DNA of 64,000 bases from Nilaparvata lugens (taxonomy: Eukaryota; Arthropoda; Insecta; Hemiptera; Delphacidae). The DNA lies in assembly GCF_014356525.2 (NCBI RefSeq), contig NC_052516.1, positions 31,469,484-31,533,483 on the forward strand, written 5' to 3'. How positions within the stretch are numbered: the first letter of the stretch is position 1; each line of letters begins with the position of its first letter. Below are positions 10,523 through 23,230 of the stretch, piece after piece. The position numbers and the translations under genes are program-made. The notes beneath the pieces are model-generated. The model saw only the letters and a list, made by a program, of their open reading frames with translations, was not told where the DNA came from and ran no database searches.

Positions 10523-12924
10523 TGTGGAGCGTGATTTGAAGGCTTCACACATGTAGAGTGAATCTTGTACTGAGTCAATGGTGTAGCGGCTATAAATTTT
10601 GTAATTGCGTGTGTGGACGCTGAGTGTACACCAGACTGATTGATTCACTACAAGATTCAATACAATTGTCGAATCGCGGGAGGCCTAAACGCTCGCTCAC
10701 CCTTGATTCTTCTAATGACAAATTGTATTGTGATGAAATTTTTATAAGTAGTGTAGCGATCGCTAAACACTGAATACGGATACCTTAAAATTATTACCTG
10801 TGAAGAATGAGCATACAAAATCATACAGGTCGAGCAAAAATCCCGTGTAGATAATTTACGGGACTGCGTCTCTAATAAGTTCTGAAGGATTAAAATACGG
10901 TATTTGGACCAAATATCGTTCAGAATATATTTCGAGAACAGAGTCTTGTCGGGTTTTAAGCTCTATTGTAGGAATTTATATGATCTATGGCTGCCTCTGC
11001 TGTACAATTGATGCATTCGCTCCTAAGTCGAGGTAGGTAACAGATAAAAGCTGATATATGAGCAGGTAAGGACAAAGAATAAATATCTCGATCTGACCCC
11101 ACTCGCTACATCCACTTAGACCTGTTCCAATATCCAGCTTAATTCAATTATTCCAATGATCGTATTCGATCGGTTCTTGATGATATAGAACGTATCAGAC
11201 ACAATAATTGACAGGCTTAAGAAATAATCGAACTCAGAAAGCGAATTAACAAAACTGAAATATATTACAATAAAATATGCAATCATACAGTGCAGGTTCA
11301 GAATTTGATTTACAGGTTGATAATAATTTAGCATTAACAGAATAGTTAAAAAATTTCTTGTGCTTGCATGATACCATGCGTGATTCAACAGAATTTTACA
11401 ATTGATAAATTTAACAGTTTTGAAAAAATAGTGAGAAAAATGAATTATAATATTTTAAAATGCTCGGGGTCGTGGTTCAGGCAGCGGAGGATAGTTAATC
11501 AACTACAAATTATAAATTAATATGAATAAATTCTAGGCTCTTAAATGCTAAAGCGCTTGTCGGCGTGGCCAATAATTAACGAAGAAAAATTTATGTTTTT
11601 CTGCACTGAAATATTTTCGAAGCGTAGATTGGGGCCCCTTATGACTTATAACTCACGTGAATTCCTTGGTCGTCGTGGTTTTCTTCTTTAGATCAAAAAT
11701 CGTTTGATCGGCGGCAATCCAGGCTTCGGTTTCAGCACGTGGGGAATTTTAATTTAAATATCTCCTTCACCGAATTAATTAAGGGATAATTACTTTAAGC
11801 TTTTAAATTTATCGATTGATGAAAACAGAAATTTACGATAACAAATAAATTGGCCTAAAATATCGGCTCACAAATAGAACATTTAAAATCGAACAAGAAA
11901 TTTTCACAAATAGGTCTTTGGTAACTATAAAAAGAGATCTGCACGGTGAGGATTTCAAAAGGGAAGTGCTGCTCTTTTCTCTAAGCTTTTAGGCTAGACC
12001 TTGCTTCTCAGAATCTCAATGTAATAATTTGCATAAAAATTTGCCATTGGTAGAACGCTTGTGACGTAAACATGACGTCAGTGGCAAGTAGAGAATACAA
12101 TTCCTTTAATTACAATAATAATTTAATTTATGTAATTCTTAAAACTGCTTAATCTTCTAGACATAGTTCCTCTCATACAATGTACACGTGCTAGTGTAAC
12201 TGATAAGGCAGGGTTGGTGTCTGATAATAGATTAACATGTGTTGCTTTCAAACGATCACCGTCTTGGTGCTATTTCTATGCACTGTGATTGGCTTAGACC
12301 TGCCAAGAGATTTAATTACCATGTGGTTCAGTTGAATTAAATTATTAATAAATTAATATTCTTGTACAATTTTATTAGGTTTGAGATTATTATAATTAAT
12401 TTCTGCCATTTTATCAATAATATAATTTCATGCTATGACCTATTTAGTTACAATAAGACCTGACGTATAATATAATTTCTTAAATAATAAATAATTTCAA
12501 CAATAATACATACATTATTTTTATTTTGAAATTCTTGATCCTTTATTGATAGTTTTATAATTTTTAGGAATGATATTTTACCTTGCATGAAAACCGGCAT
12601 GACATTTGACAATGCTTTGAATCAGTCAGCTGCGTTCGAACTGTTTTAAAAACATCTGATCGATAGTAAACAAAGTGTAACCTCAAAATCAGTGAGCGAT
12701 TCATAAATAATTTGTGCTTTATTCGCAAAATAATTATAATTTTATTGAATAATTTTCCTAGAAAAATATTCAGTACAGAACGGTACTCTTATCTAATATA
12801 CAGTTATTGATAAGTAAGCTTTATCGCTCGGTCGCTAACTATTCCTTTAGCAAATCCTTCATTTTAAAAGGTAATCACAATTTTTCTCTCTTTCATGAGA
12901 TCTATTTGAAAGATTCATCACACA
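10523..12924 (-). repeat. 3' LTR of the LARD-like element
   Basis: This 2,402-bp copy matches 16,633-19,046 nearly base for base, with small indels. LTRs this long are unusual for insect elements. Short frames in it on the minus strand (e.g. 11,116-11,388) have a damaged counterpart in the other LTR and no family motif. Confidence 0.93.
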
Positions 12925-12936
12925 AAAGCCCCCAGG
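12925..12936 (-). promoter_or_regulatory. Polypurine tract (minus strand)
   Basis: On the minus strand CCTGGGGGCTTT directly precedes the 3' LTR start TGTGTGATGAAT, the expected place for plus-strand priming. The T run makes it an imperfect purine tract. Confidence 0.6.
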
Positions 12937-14280
12937 ATATTTTAAATAGGTAATTGGGAGACGAGTCGAAACAATGACTATTTGAAAAATCCGATATTGT
13001 GATGAATACACTATTTCATCTCCTTACTTCTACGAAAACTCAACACTTAACACTAAAAACAATATATCGTGCACTTTTGGCTACGAGAAAATAAATAATT
13101 GATTGTTCCTTCATTGGATACAATCGAAATACAATAATTAATGAGGTCTCTTTGGATCCTTCATTAAAACAACTCCACAACTTCCATTCACGGGTGGCTT
13201 ATGAGCAGACCCATAACTATAAAATATAAAATTTCACATATTACTTCTTAAGATTTGAACAGTATTTGCAACAAATATAGACTTTCATCATTTTTTCATA
13301 GTTATTACAGGTTTCGACTCTTTGGTTTGGCTTTTACATAAATTGGGTGAGAGTGTGATTTTACTTCGGTGACTTGACAATCGTCTACCGTTTGACTCGA
13401 GCAATTCCTTATTTGCGCTTAGTACGTTGCGTACAAACAGGGTTACACTTGAAATGGCTCTCTTGATTTTTATCAATGTTGGTTACAAATATTAAGTCTT
13501 AAGATTACATTTATCAATTTGAATTACAATTCATGATCTTTTGATGCAACAGTAATAAATTTCACATTTGAAGGTAAGAATTTCATTTTCTTTTTAGTTT
13601 TTTAGAATACATTTATATGACATAGAACATGCGCATTTCGTGCAAATTAACATAAATATATATTTTTGGTTGCGTTTTTTTACTTATAATTCCACATTAA
13701 ATAATAGGTTACAATAATTAACTAACGATATTGCTTTGATTCTATTAACATTGACTCTAGGATTTCGTACACATTGGTTGGTGGGACGAAGAAAATTATC
13801 GAACAGGCTTTGGTTCTGAATAGATTTTTCTATCGATTCTGTATTTCGAGGTTAGATTTACACATTTTTTCAAATAAACTTTGTTTATTTTCTTCCTCCT
13901 ATTCACTACTAATTCATGTTATTTCTAATTTATAATTATTTTCTGTGGATAATATAATTTCTTGTTTCTTTTTCAGTTGTGCAGATGATACTAGGCGATT
14001 GTTTCTGTGATGATTGTAACATGAGGCAGATGGCTTGATCAGGTTGGTAAATTTTAAGGTTGTTTCGTAGTTTTATTTTCTCTGTTATTAAAGTTGATTT
14101 CGATTTTCTTTTGAGTGAATTAATAATATTTCCTTATTAGCTGAGATGCGGCGAAGTTAGGTTATGTTGATTAGGCTGCAGTAGAAAGATGCTAGTCTGC
14201 AAAGATATGATTCGGTGGGTAGGCTGTGATTATGACAAGTTTGATGATTTATGTATTCACAACGTAGCTTCCAAATTAAT
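12937..14280. other. LARD interior, non-coding part
   Basis: AT-rich and stop-dense on both strands, with no retroviral protein motif. It corresponds to where pol would lie in a full element read on the minus strand. Confidence 0.6.
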
Positions 14281-16025
14281 TCAAAAATTATTCCTTAAGC
14301 CCCCATCTAAATTTGATTTCAGTATTTGTTTCAAGTTTTCATTCCAATTTGCAACTATCCGTTTTATTAAACTTGGCTTAAAACGAATGTGCCGGTGGTG
14401 TAAACAATTCTTACAAATCGTTTCCTCTTGTCGGCCGGTAACATGCAGTTTGATCTTTTTAAACCTGACATGCCGGTGGTGTCTGTGTGTCTTTCCAAAT
14501 GATATTTTCCTTTTTTGCATGCCGGTGTACAGTCTACTTGATTTTAACCGGACATGACTGCGGTGGTTGTAGGTTCTTCTTGATATGGTTTTTCTCCTAT
14601 CATGCATGCTTGTAAAAGATTTGATGTACGATTTCAGCCTAACATGACGGCGATGTAGATGAATTCTATTAGTTGGTTTTTCTTGACGATTGTAATTCTT
14701 CTGGTTGTGTTTTGATTTGTGGTTTTCAGTTTTGGTTGTGATTTGATTTGTTGTAGTTTCCATTCATTTCTATTATTGGACTATCTTCATGAATGCTGGG
14801 TTCATATGTTGCAGGCGCTGTCCTCGGTGGATGGATGGTGATGTGGGCGGTCGGCGGTCCGGGCTGCTCTCCACTCGGCGGGCAACGTCCTTGGACTCCT
14901 GGTGTCCGGCGCGCGGTGGTACGGGCTGTCCTCTATGCCCTGGATGACGTCCTCAGCTTGGCGGGCGATGTCGTCCGGCTCTTCTCGGCATCTGCGGGGT
15001 GCGGCGCGACTCCAGTCTTGACATTCTCGGTGGGTGGTTTTCCATACATGTGTTATGTTCGCTTGCTTGTTTGACTTTAACACCTTTATTGTATCCTTCT
15101 CCACATGTATATGTTTCTTAATGCTGACTTCGACGCTGATTTTTCCCATATGCATATCTTCAGATATCCTATCCAATCGGTTATTGTTTCTAAAATTGAT
15201 TTATCCAGACACTCAGCTAATTTTTTGATGGTTTTATCTGTGTCACGGAATGCTACATCCATCCGCTGACTCAATTTCTCCAAACCCTGTTCGTTTACCT
15301 TCTTTGCTTCTTGAACTTCCTTTTTAATTCTTCCTTTGCCTGTTTGTTATCTTCCTTTAATTGTTTGTTGTCTTCCTTTAATTCTTCCTTTGTTTGGTCG
15401 CTTTTTTCATTTAAGTTTTTATTTCTGCATTTGTTTTATTTATTGCTTCATGGTTTTCCTTATTTCTTTCAGGATGAGGGTCCAGTCAACGGCGGGAGCG
15501 GGTGCATGGTTATCGGTTAGCCGCTGGTTTTTATCCGAGCAACGGTGCGAGAAATGGGAGTTCCTGTTTCTGAGACGTCATCGACTGAGTGCTCTTCTGA
15601 TGTTTATCCTCCGGCTCTTGGGCTACCAACGTATCCTCCACCAGAATGCAGCTCTCCTCCACCTGCGTCGAAGATAAATCATCCAGTACATTGGGATGGA
15701 AATCGGCGGATGCGGTGGCAGATGCGGATGGCGGCGAACAATCGGGTGAGATGTCTCGGTGTCCGACAGACTTGGATTGACCTGGTCGTTTCCTGCCATA
15801 GTTTGTGAGAGAATAATGCGACGAACGTGTGTGGTGAATAAACGTGAAAGTGTTGATGTGATATATAAAATAATTAATAAGAAATCCAATAGAAATTGTT
15901 ATAGCTTCGTAGTGAGTGAAATACAGAAAAAGTGGTTTAGCAATGTGTTCAGTGATAAAATGAGTCAAGTTAGCAATATCGTTAACATAAAAATGACAAG
16001 GACACACAGGATACACAGTGAACAC
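14281..16025 (-). pseudogene. Degenerate Gag-like region of the LARD element
   Basis: Read on the minus strand, several overlapping frames form a plausible but frameshifted Gag. First comes a Ser/Pro-rich N-terminal part (15,800-15,531; e.g. SPDCSPPSASATASADFHPN). Next is a strongly helical Lys/Glu part with heptad repeats (about 15,410-15,130; KEDNKQLKEDNKQAKEELK), then an Arg/Pro-rich part (15,060-14,830). Last is a 160-residue basic frame (14,763-14,281) with four near-copies of a H-(R)-RHVRLK / HHRHIRFK motif about 30-40 residues apart. There is no CCHC zinc knuckle; the repeated Arg/His motif could serve RNA binding (inference). No homologue is recognised, and no intact single frame exists. 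Confidence 0.5.
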
Positions 16026-16614
16026 TTATGCGGTAATACAGGTACGCCTCTTATAATTTATTATTACTATTATTATAAATATCTTACTTTTATAATTTCT
16101 TGCCGCAATTCAATATATAGGCTAGTGTTCTTTGCAAAATTTTATATAAAAGCAGTGATGCTTTGCTTGAATTCCGCAATATATCCGTGATTTAATTTTA
16201 CTTCCCTCTTTATGTTTAAAAACTTTTAAAAATGTAAATAACTTCAATCCTCTTTTCTGTAAATATTTATAAATTGTTTCAATATAGACCTAATATTCTT
16301 CAAATAATATGACCTTTCTTATGATATCTCTTATACCTATGACTTATAGTACGACCAATTTTCGAATAACACAATAATAAAATTCTGAGTTCGATTTTTT
16401 CTCTAAAAATTCATCAATCGATAAATTTCTTTTCTGTTCAAAAATTGGGTATGGTACTTCTTGTTATTTTATATAACAGTGAACAGTTAATATTAAATTC
16501 GAAAAAATTCACAACCATGAATTTTTCAAAAATTTTCCCGTTGTCAGCGCTATAGTATACTGAGCAACTAAATAATCCTCGTAGTCGATTATCCACCTCT
16601 TCAATGCCTATCAC

Positions 16615-16626
16615 TGTTGGGCGCCA
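16615..16626 (-). promoter_or_regulatory. Primer-binding site of the LARD element
   Basis: The minus strand reads TGGCGCCCAACA six bases after the end of the 5' LTR. TGGCGCCCAAC is a classic start of a tRNA-complementary primer site in retroelements, and its position fixes the element's orientation. Confidence 0.8.
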
Positions 16627-16632
16627 AAATCA

Positions 16633-19046
16633 TGTGGAGCGTGATTTGAAGGCTTCACACATGTAGAGTGAATCTTGTACTGAGTCAATGGTGTAGCGGC
16701 TATAAATTTTGTAATTGCGTGTGTGGACGCTGAGTGTACACCAGACTGATTGATTCACTACAAGATTCAATACAATTGTCGGAATCGCGGGAGGCCTAAA
16801 CGCTCGCTCACCCTTGATTCTTCTAATGACAAATTGTATTGTGATGAAATTTTTATAAGTAGTGTAGCGATCGCTAAACACTGAATACGGATACCTTAAA
16901 ATTATTACCTGTGAAGAATGAGCATACAAAATCATACAGGTCGAGCAAAAATCCCGATGTAGATAATTTACGGGACTGCGTCTCTAATAAGTTCTGAAGG
17001 ATTAAAATACGGTATTTGAACCAAATATCGTTCAGAATATATTTCGAGAACAGAGTCTTGTCGGGTTTTAAGCTCTATTGTAGGAATTTATATGATCTAT
17101 GGCTGCCTCTGCTGTACAATTGATGCATTCGCTCCTAAGTCGAGGTAGGTAACAGATAAAAGCTGATATATGAGCAGGTAAGGACAAAGAATAAATATCT
17201 TGATCTGACCCCACTCGCTACATCCACTTAGACCTGTTCCAATATCCAGCTTAATTCAATTATTCTAATGATCGTATTCGATCGGTTCTTGATGATATAG
17301 AACGTATCAGACACAATAATTGACAGGCTTAAGAAATAATCGAACTCAGAAAGCGAATTAACAAAACTGAAATATATTACAATAAAATATGTAATCATAC
17401 AGTGCAGTTCAGAATTTGATTTACAGGTTGATAATAATTTAGCATTAACAGAATAGTTAAAAAATTTCTTGTGCTTGCATGATACCATGCGTGATTCAAC
17501 AGAATTTTACAATTGATAAATTAACAGTTTTGAAAAAATAGTGAAAAAATGAATTATAAAATATTTTTTAAAATTGCTCGGGGTCGTGGTTCAGGCAGCG
17601 GAGGATAGTTAATCAACTACAAATTCTTATAAATTCAATATGAATAAATTCTAGGCTCTTAATGCTAAAGCGCTTGTCGGCGTGGCCAATAATTTAACGA
17701 AGAAAAATTTATGTTTTTCTGCACTGAAATATTTTCGAAGCGTAGATTGGGGCCCCTTATGACTTATAACTCACGTGAAATTCCTTGGTCGTCGTGGTTT
17801 TCTTCTTTAGATCAAAAATCGTTTGATCGGCGGCAATCCAGGCTTCGGTTTCAGCACGTGGGGAATTTTAATTAAATATCTCCTTCACCGAATTAATTAA
17901 GGGATAATTTACTTTAAGCTTTTAAATTTATCGATTGATGAAAACAGAAATTTACGAATAACAAATAAATTGGCCTAAAATATCGGCTCACAAATAGAAC
18001 ATTTAAAATCGAACAAGAAATTTTCACAAATAGGTCTTTGGTAACTATAAAAAAGATCTGCACGGTGAGGATTTCAAAAGGGAAGTGCTGCTCTTTTCTC
18101 TAAGCTTTTAGGCTAGACCTTGCTTCTCAGAATCTCAATGTAATAATTTGCATAAAAATTTGCCATTGGTAGAACGCTTGTGACGTAAACATGACGTCAG
18201 TGGCAAGTAGTAGAATACAATTCCTTTAATTACAATAATAATTTAATTTATGTAATTCTTAAAACTGCTTAATCTTCTAGACATAGTTCCTCTCATACAA
18301 TGTACACGTGCTAGTGTAACTGATAAGGCAGGGTTGGTGTCTGATAATAGATTAACATGTGTTGCTTTCAAACGATCACCGTCTTGGTGCTATTTCTATG
18401 CACTGTGATTGGCTTAGACCTGCCATAGAGATTTAATTACCATGTGGTTCAGTTGAATTAAATTATTAATAAATTAATATTCTTGTACAATTTTTATTAG
18501 GTTTGAGATTATTATAATTAATTTCTGCCATTTTATCAATAATATAATTTCATGCTATGACCTATTTAGTTACAATAAGACCTGACGTATAATATAATTT
18601 CTTAAATAATAAATAATTTCAACAATAATACATACATTTTATTTTTTTATTTTGAAATTCTTGATCCTTTATTGATAGTTTTATAATTTTTAGGAATGAT
18701 ATTTTACCTTGCATGAAAACCGGCATGACATTTGACAATGCTTTGAATCAGTCAGCTGCGTTCGAACTGTTTTAAAAACATCTGATCGATAGTAAACAAA
18801 GTGTAACCTCAAAATCAGTGAGCGATTCATAAATAATTTGTGCTTTATTCGCAAAATAATTATAATTTTATTGAATAATTTTCCTAGAAAAATATTCAGT
18901 ACAGAACGGTACTCTTATCTAATATACAGTTATTGATAAGTAAGCTTTATCGCTCGGTCGCTAACTATTCCTTTAGCAAATTCTTTCATTTTAAAAGTAA
19001 TCACAATTTTTCTCTTTTCATGAGATCTATTTGAAAGATTCACACA
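16633..19046 (-). repeat. 5' LTR of the LARD-like element
   Basis: This 2,414-bp copy is the counterpart of 10,523-12,924. Transcription would start inside it and run toward lower coordinates. Confidence 0.92.
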
Positions 19047-19407
19047 ATAGTATTGAATGAAATTATTGAATCAGATTTGAATTTATAAAGCATCAGTTTG
19101 AGCTTGTCGAAAAACAGTTATGACCTGAAGTTGAACACAGAATCAACGAGAAGGAGCCATAAGAACCATACCTGTCTATTCCCCGATTTCGTCCCACCCT
19201 TGACCTGACCGAACACCTATAAGGCTTCGAAGGGCAAGTAGTCAAGATTCGATTAAATCTGGGAGTTTTGGCTTTTTTATTGTTCTAATGCAGAGTTAAC
19301 TGTACATATAAACCTGGCTCAAATTGAAGATTAAATTTTGCCCCTGTTTGTATTTGATTATTTGAATTACAGTCCTGGTAGCTCTAGCCTGAGCTTTGTT
19401 CAGAACA
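19047..19407 (+). repeat. BEL/Pao left LTR, second part
   Basis: Continues the left LTR after the insertion and matches 22,568-22,954 ('cgaagggcaagtagtcaaga', 'aacctggctcaaattgaaga'). It ends TTCAGAACA and is followed by a likely primer site (tgctgccgagccgggatg) at 19,412-19,430. Confidence 0.9.
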
Positions 19408-19619
19408 TTTTATGCTGCCGAGCCGGGATGAATTTAAATTTGTAATTGTTGATTAATTCACACACATTGGATTTAAGCAATTTCGTATTTGTCCATGTGG
19501 CATGTTGAGAATGGTGAGAATGGTCGATGGATGCCACAGTGGTAGATAAGTCATCGACAAGTTGCCTTCTTGTGAAATCGACAGATCCAAACTTCATATT
19601 GAAAATCTCACACTGGCTG

Positions 19620-22140
19620 ATGACAAATTCTACCTCCTAGTAGAATAGATGGCATCATTGGTGCGGAGTTAGTTCCTCACTTGCTACGTGGGAGTCCTAG
19701 TACAGGTGAATCGAACGAATTGATGACTGTTAATAGTGTCTTGGTTACATTCTGATGGGGAGAGCCGCGATTCTCACTTCAACAACAATGTGTCGAATTG
19801 TTTTACAGCCATCTGTAGTCCATTCGTTAGTAGTCCATCGTTGGATAGTTTTGTGGAACGTTTTTGGGAGTTGGATCGTGCCCTGCACCAAGCTGTCAAC
19901 TGAAACCGGAAGAGTTGGAGTGTGAGGTAAATTTTTGGAAGTATGTACATTGTGTGAATTCTGGTCGTTTTGTTGTTGCCTTGTCATTTGCGGAGCCGCC
20001 AGAAGCTTGGGAGATTCGTATGCTGTCGCCGAACACCGGACTGCTGACTTTGGAGAGACGACTAGAGCTTGACAGCAATACTCGTATTTCATATCATGAA
20101 ATATTGATCGATTACCTACGTCAGGTCACATGTCGTTTGTAGCAGATCAGACAGACGAGGTGGTTACTACATACCGCATCACGCCATCGTGAAAGCAAGC
20201 AGCACTACCACGCCCATCCGAATTGTATTTGATGCTGGTTCCAGAACATCATCTGGTTTGTCATTGAACCAAGTTCTTCAAGCTGGTCCCAAATTGCAGA
20301 CTGACATTTTGTTTGTTAGTTAATTTTCGTTTGTTCCCAATCACACAAACTGCCGACATTAAACAAATGTATTGACAGATATTAGTGGAGGTTTCCTGCC
20401 GTCGTTATCAGCGTGTATTGTGGAGATTTTCGCCGGAGGATCCAATCAAAATTTATCAGCTCAATTGTGTTGTTTTTGGTGTTTCAAGCTCTCCATATTT
20501 GGCGCTTCGCACCGTCCCCAGCTTGTAGAGGAGGATGGAAATCGTTTTCCAGCAGCCAAGGGAGAAACCAAGAGACATGTTCATGGACGACTTAGTCACA
20601 TCTGTCGCCACAGAGTCAGAGGCCGCGGAGCTGTATCGTCAGTCCAAGCAGCTGTTTGAGGGAGGAGGTTTCTCGCTCACAAAGTGGACTTCAAATTCCA
20701 TCAATGTTGGAGAAATTCTCGGAGGAAGAGAAATCGTTTTCATACAAGGATTCGAAGCAGACAACTCCTTGGCTATCTTGGATTGAATTGGCAACCTAGT
20801 ACTGATCTGTTTCAGTTTTCAGTCAAGAATGGTGAGGTCGTCGCTACTAAGCGTTCTATTCTGTCAGTGATGGATCGTATCTATGATCCACTTGGTCTCT
20901 TGTCACCGTTTACATTATTTCTAAAGTGTCTTGTCCAGAAACTGTGGAAATTAGGAGTGGATTGGGACGAGAAGCCGCCTGAGTCTATATGCACTCTTTG
21001 GGAGAATTGTCAAAAAGAGTTGCCTCTATTGTTGAAATTTGCTGTTCCACGTCACGTTGGTTGTTTCAGGATTCTCACATCAGTTTGATTGGTTTTTGTG
21101 ATGCATCATTGTCTGGTTACAGTGTAGTTATCTATGTGAAGTCGCAGAAGGAGAGCGAGGAGCAAGAGTTGTATTATTGTGTTCAAAGTCCAAGGTAGCA
21201 CCATCTAAAGTTGTTTCAATACCTCGTTTGGAATTGTGTGTGGCACTCTTGTTGGCAGAACTCATGAATTCAGTAGTCACTATTATTAGTGAACGTTGTC
21301 ATGTGTCTCGTATTGTCGCACTCTCTGATTCTACAGTCCCTTGTGTTGGATTAATGCTCCATCCGCGAAATGGCAAACTTTTGTTGTAATCACGTCGCAA
21401 AAATACAGGATTATTGTATACAGGAGTAGATGCATGTTGCCGGAATTGAAAATCCCGCTGACGTTTGTCTAGAGGTTTATAACCAGTTGAGCTTGTGAAC
21501 TTTCCGTGTGGCTCTCAGGTCCATCATGGATAGCAGAGGACGAATGTGATTGGCCCATCGAACTCAAATGGAAGAGATAGTGGATCCACCAGAGGCGAAA
21601 AAACCGTCAGTGTTGACAGTCACAATCTCCTGATTGTAACAGCAATGCAATATATTCATTGATTGGTCATTGTTTGGATTATGGTCGTCTTTTGAGAATT
21701 GTAATTCTTGTTCTCAAATTCTTACAAATCTTACCCCAATCAGAAGAATCAGATTTCGATGTTGCTGAGAGGTATCTATGTAAAGTGGTACAGAAGATAC
21801 ATTTTTCATCTGAATTTGTGCAATTAGAGAAGGGAGAAGATTGTTCTATGCACCTACGTCGCCTGTCTCCATTCATTGATGGAGGTGTGTCTCGCGTCGG
21901 CGGTCGTTTGTCTCATGCTGGACTTGAATTTGAGACTTGTCATCAGATGATCTTACCAAATCCGACGCTTTTGTATCGATGTTAATTGATTATCATCACG
22001 AGAAGAATGTCATGCTGGACCTTCGTTATTGTTGTCCTTGATCAGACAGAAATTCTGGATACTGTCTGCTCGCACTATTATTTATTTGTGTCTTTAAGTG
22101 TAATCGTTGTTTCCGTATTCGACCTAGTAACAAAATTATA
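19620..22140 (+). pseudogene. BEL/Pao pol remnant (RT, RNase H, start of integrase)
   Basis: Pao-type signatures follow in the right order in shifting frames. A pre-RT part is at about 19,855-20,110 (SGRFVVALSFAEPPE, LERRLELD). The RT block has VEEDGNRFPAAK, the catalytic-box relative FMDDLVTS at about 20,580-20,605, and RIYDPLGLLSPFT at about 20,875-20,915. RNase H-like segments are GFCDASLSGYSVVIYV (21,092-21,139) and SIPRLELCVALLLAEL (21,217-21,264). The integrase N-terminal part has LRRLSPFIDGGVSRVGGRLS (21,850-21,910). The DDE integrase core is not found before the right LTR, and Gag/protease are largely missing, so the copy is internally deleted as well as frameshifted. Confidence 0.88.
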
Positions 22141-22309
22141 TCCACTCCCAACTCATTAGTTGTTGTGATTGTTGCATTTTTTTCCTTTGTGTTGTTTTTT
22201 GGTGTTGGTGTTTTTTGTTCTTTTTGGCATGTCTGGATTTTTCCTTTCCTTTGTTTTTTTCAGTTTTGTAACTTGGCTGAAAAATAGTTTTTCAGAGCGG
22301 GGGTAGGTC

Positions 22310-22954
22310 TGGCCAGAGAACTCGAATTGTAGCGCCAGAATGCCAGACTGTATTTCTGCCAATAGGCTTGTGTTTGCGTTGGCGCAGACCATCCTGCTTG
22401 CTTTGGCCTTGTCGATGATTTTGTGAGTCGTCCTTGTTTTTGTCAGTCTTGTCTCGTCACCCCGTTGTTGTGCAAGACCGAATTTGTGTTTGTCATGTAA
22501 TTCGATCGGAAATTTCTTGTAAATAATTGTTTGAGTGTCGTGTGTGAATTATGAATATAACAGCGTAAATAGTATTGAATTGAATTAATTTGAATCAGAT
22601 TTGAATTTATAAAGAATCCAGTTTGAGCTTTGTTCGAAACACAGTGTATGACCTGCAAGTTGAACACAGAATCAATGAGAAGGCAGCCCGTAAGCAAATA
22701 ACCTGTCTATTCCCCGATTTCGTCCAACTCTGAACCTGACCAGAACACCTAATAAAGGCTTCGAAGGGCAAGTAGTCAAGATTGGAATAAATCTGGTGAG
22801 TTTTTGCTCTTTTTTATTGTTCATTAATGCAGAGTTTAACTGTACATATAACCTGGCTCAAATTGAAGATTAAATTTTGCCCTGTTTGTATTTGATAATT
22901 TGAATAGTAAATTACAGTCCTCTGGTAGCTCTAGCCTGAGCTTTGGTCAGAACA
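22310..22954 (+). repeat. BEL/Pao right LTR (complete)
   Basis: The 645-bp LTR runs from TGGCCAGAG to CAGAACA. It is preceded by a G-rich polypurine tract and followed at once by resumed LINE endonuclease coding sequence. Confidence 0.9.
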
Positions 22955-23230
22955 CATCTAATGGGGGAACCTGTATTGACAATATCATCACTACCATCAG
23001 TGATGGTTCTTTTACATGTGGGGTTGAAAAAGAATGGTACTCAGATCATTGGGCTCTCACATTTAAAACAAGATCATTTTCAAAACATTCAGGAAGCAAT
23101 TGCACAGAAACCAAAACTATTCGACACATAAACAGTGACAGTATATACATTTTAAATTTGCTACATAAAATAAATTGGACGGACCTATATAGAGATGGCA
23201 ATCTAGAACTAAAAACCTCCTTTTTCTGAG
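22955..23230 (+). pseudogene. LINE ORF2, C-terminal part of endonuclease
   Basis: The frame contains NGGTCIDNIITTISDG, the usual TxIDxI motif, and YSDHWALTFKTRSF, the catalytic SDH motif of APE-like endonucleases. It ends at a stop near 23,227. It completes the endonuclease begun at 9,740-10,266, which shows that the BEL/Pao element landed inside a once intact LINE. Confidence 0.82.

Larger units (their letters stand above)
10523..19046 (-). mobile_element. LTR element with 2.4-kb LTRs and no pol (LARD-like)
   Basis: Direct repeats at 10,523-12,924 and 16,633-19,046 differ by scattered small changes and have TG...CA ends (TGTGGAGCG...TTCACACA on +). ATAG is duplicated at 10,519-10,522 and 19,047-19,050. 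A primer-binding site lies just inside the right LTR on the minus strand and a purine tract inside the left LTR. The element therefore reads on the minus strand, with 5' LTR 19,046-16,633. The 3.7-kb interior shows a Gag-like region but no protease, reverse transcriptase or integrase motif. It must depend on an autonomous partner in trans (inference). Confidence 0.88.
10267..22954 (+). mobile_element. BEL/Pao LTR retrotransposon, itself interrupted
   Basis: Its ~640-bp LTRs start TGGCCAGAGAACTCGAATTG and end ...TTCAGAACA. The right LTR (22,310-22,954) is whole. The left LTR is split at 10,522/19,047 by another LTR element, giving two pieces that together match the right LTR. The internal region (19,408-22,309) encodes a Pao-type polymerase. 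A G-rich tract (agagcgggggtaggtc) just before 22,310 is a plausible polypurine tract. The element sits inside a LINE. No target duplication could be recognised at its outer ends. Confidence 0.88.

Noticed and set aside
14793..15074. Plus-strand 93-residue Gly/Val/Trp-rich frame in the LARD interior
   Set aside because: The element reads on the minus strand, and this is the shadow of the Arg/Pro-rich minus-strand part.
10523..19046. Possible segmental duplication of a gene region (two 2.4-kb copies)
   Set aside because: TG...CA ends, PBS, PPT and a 4-bp target duplication make them LTRs.
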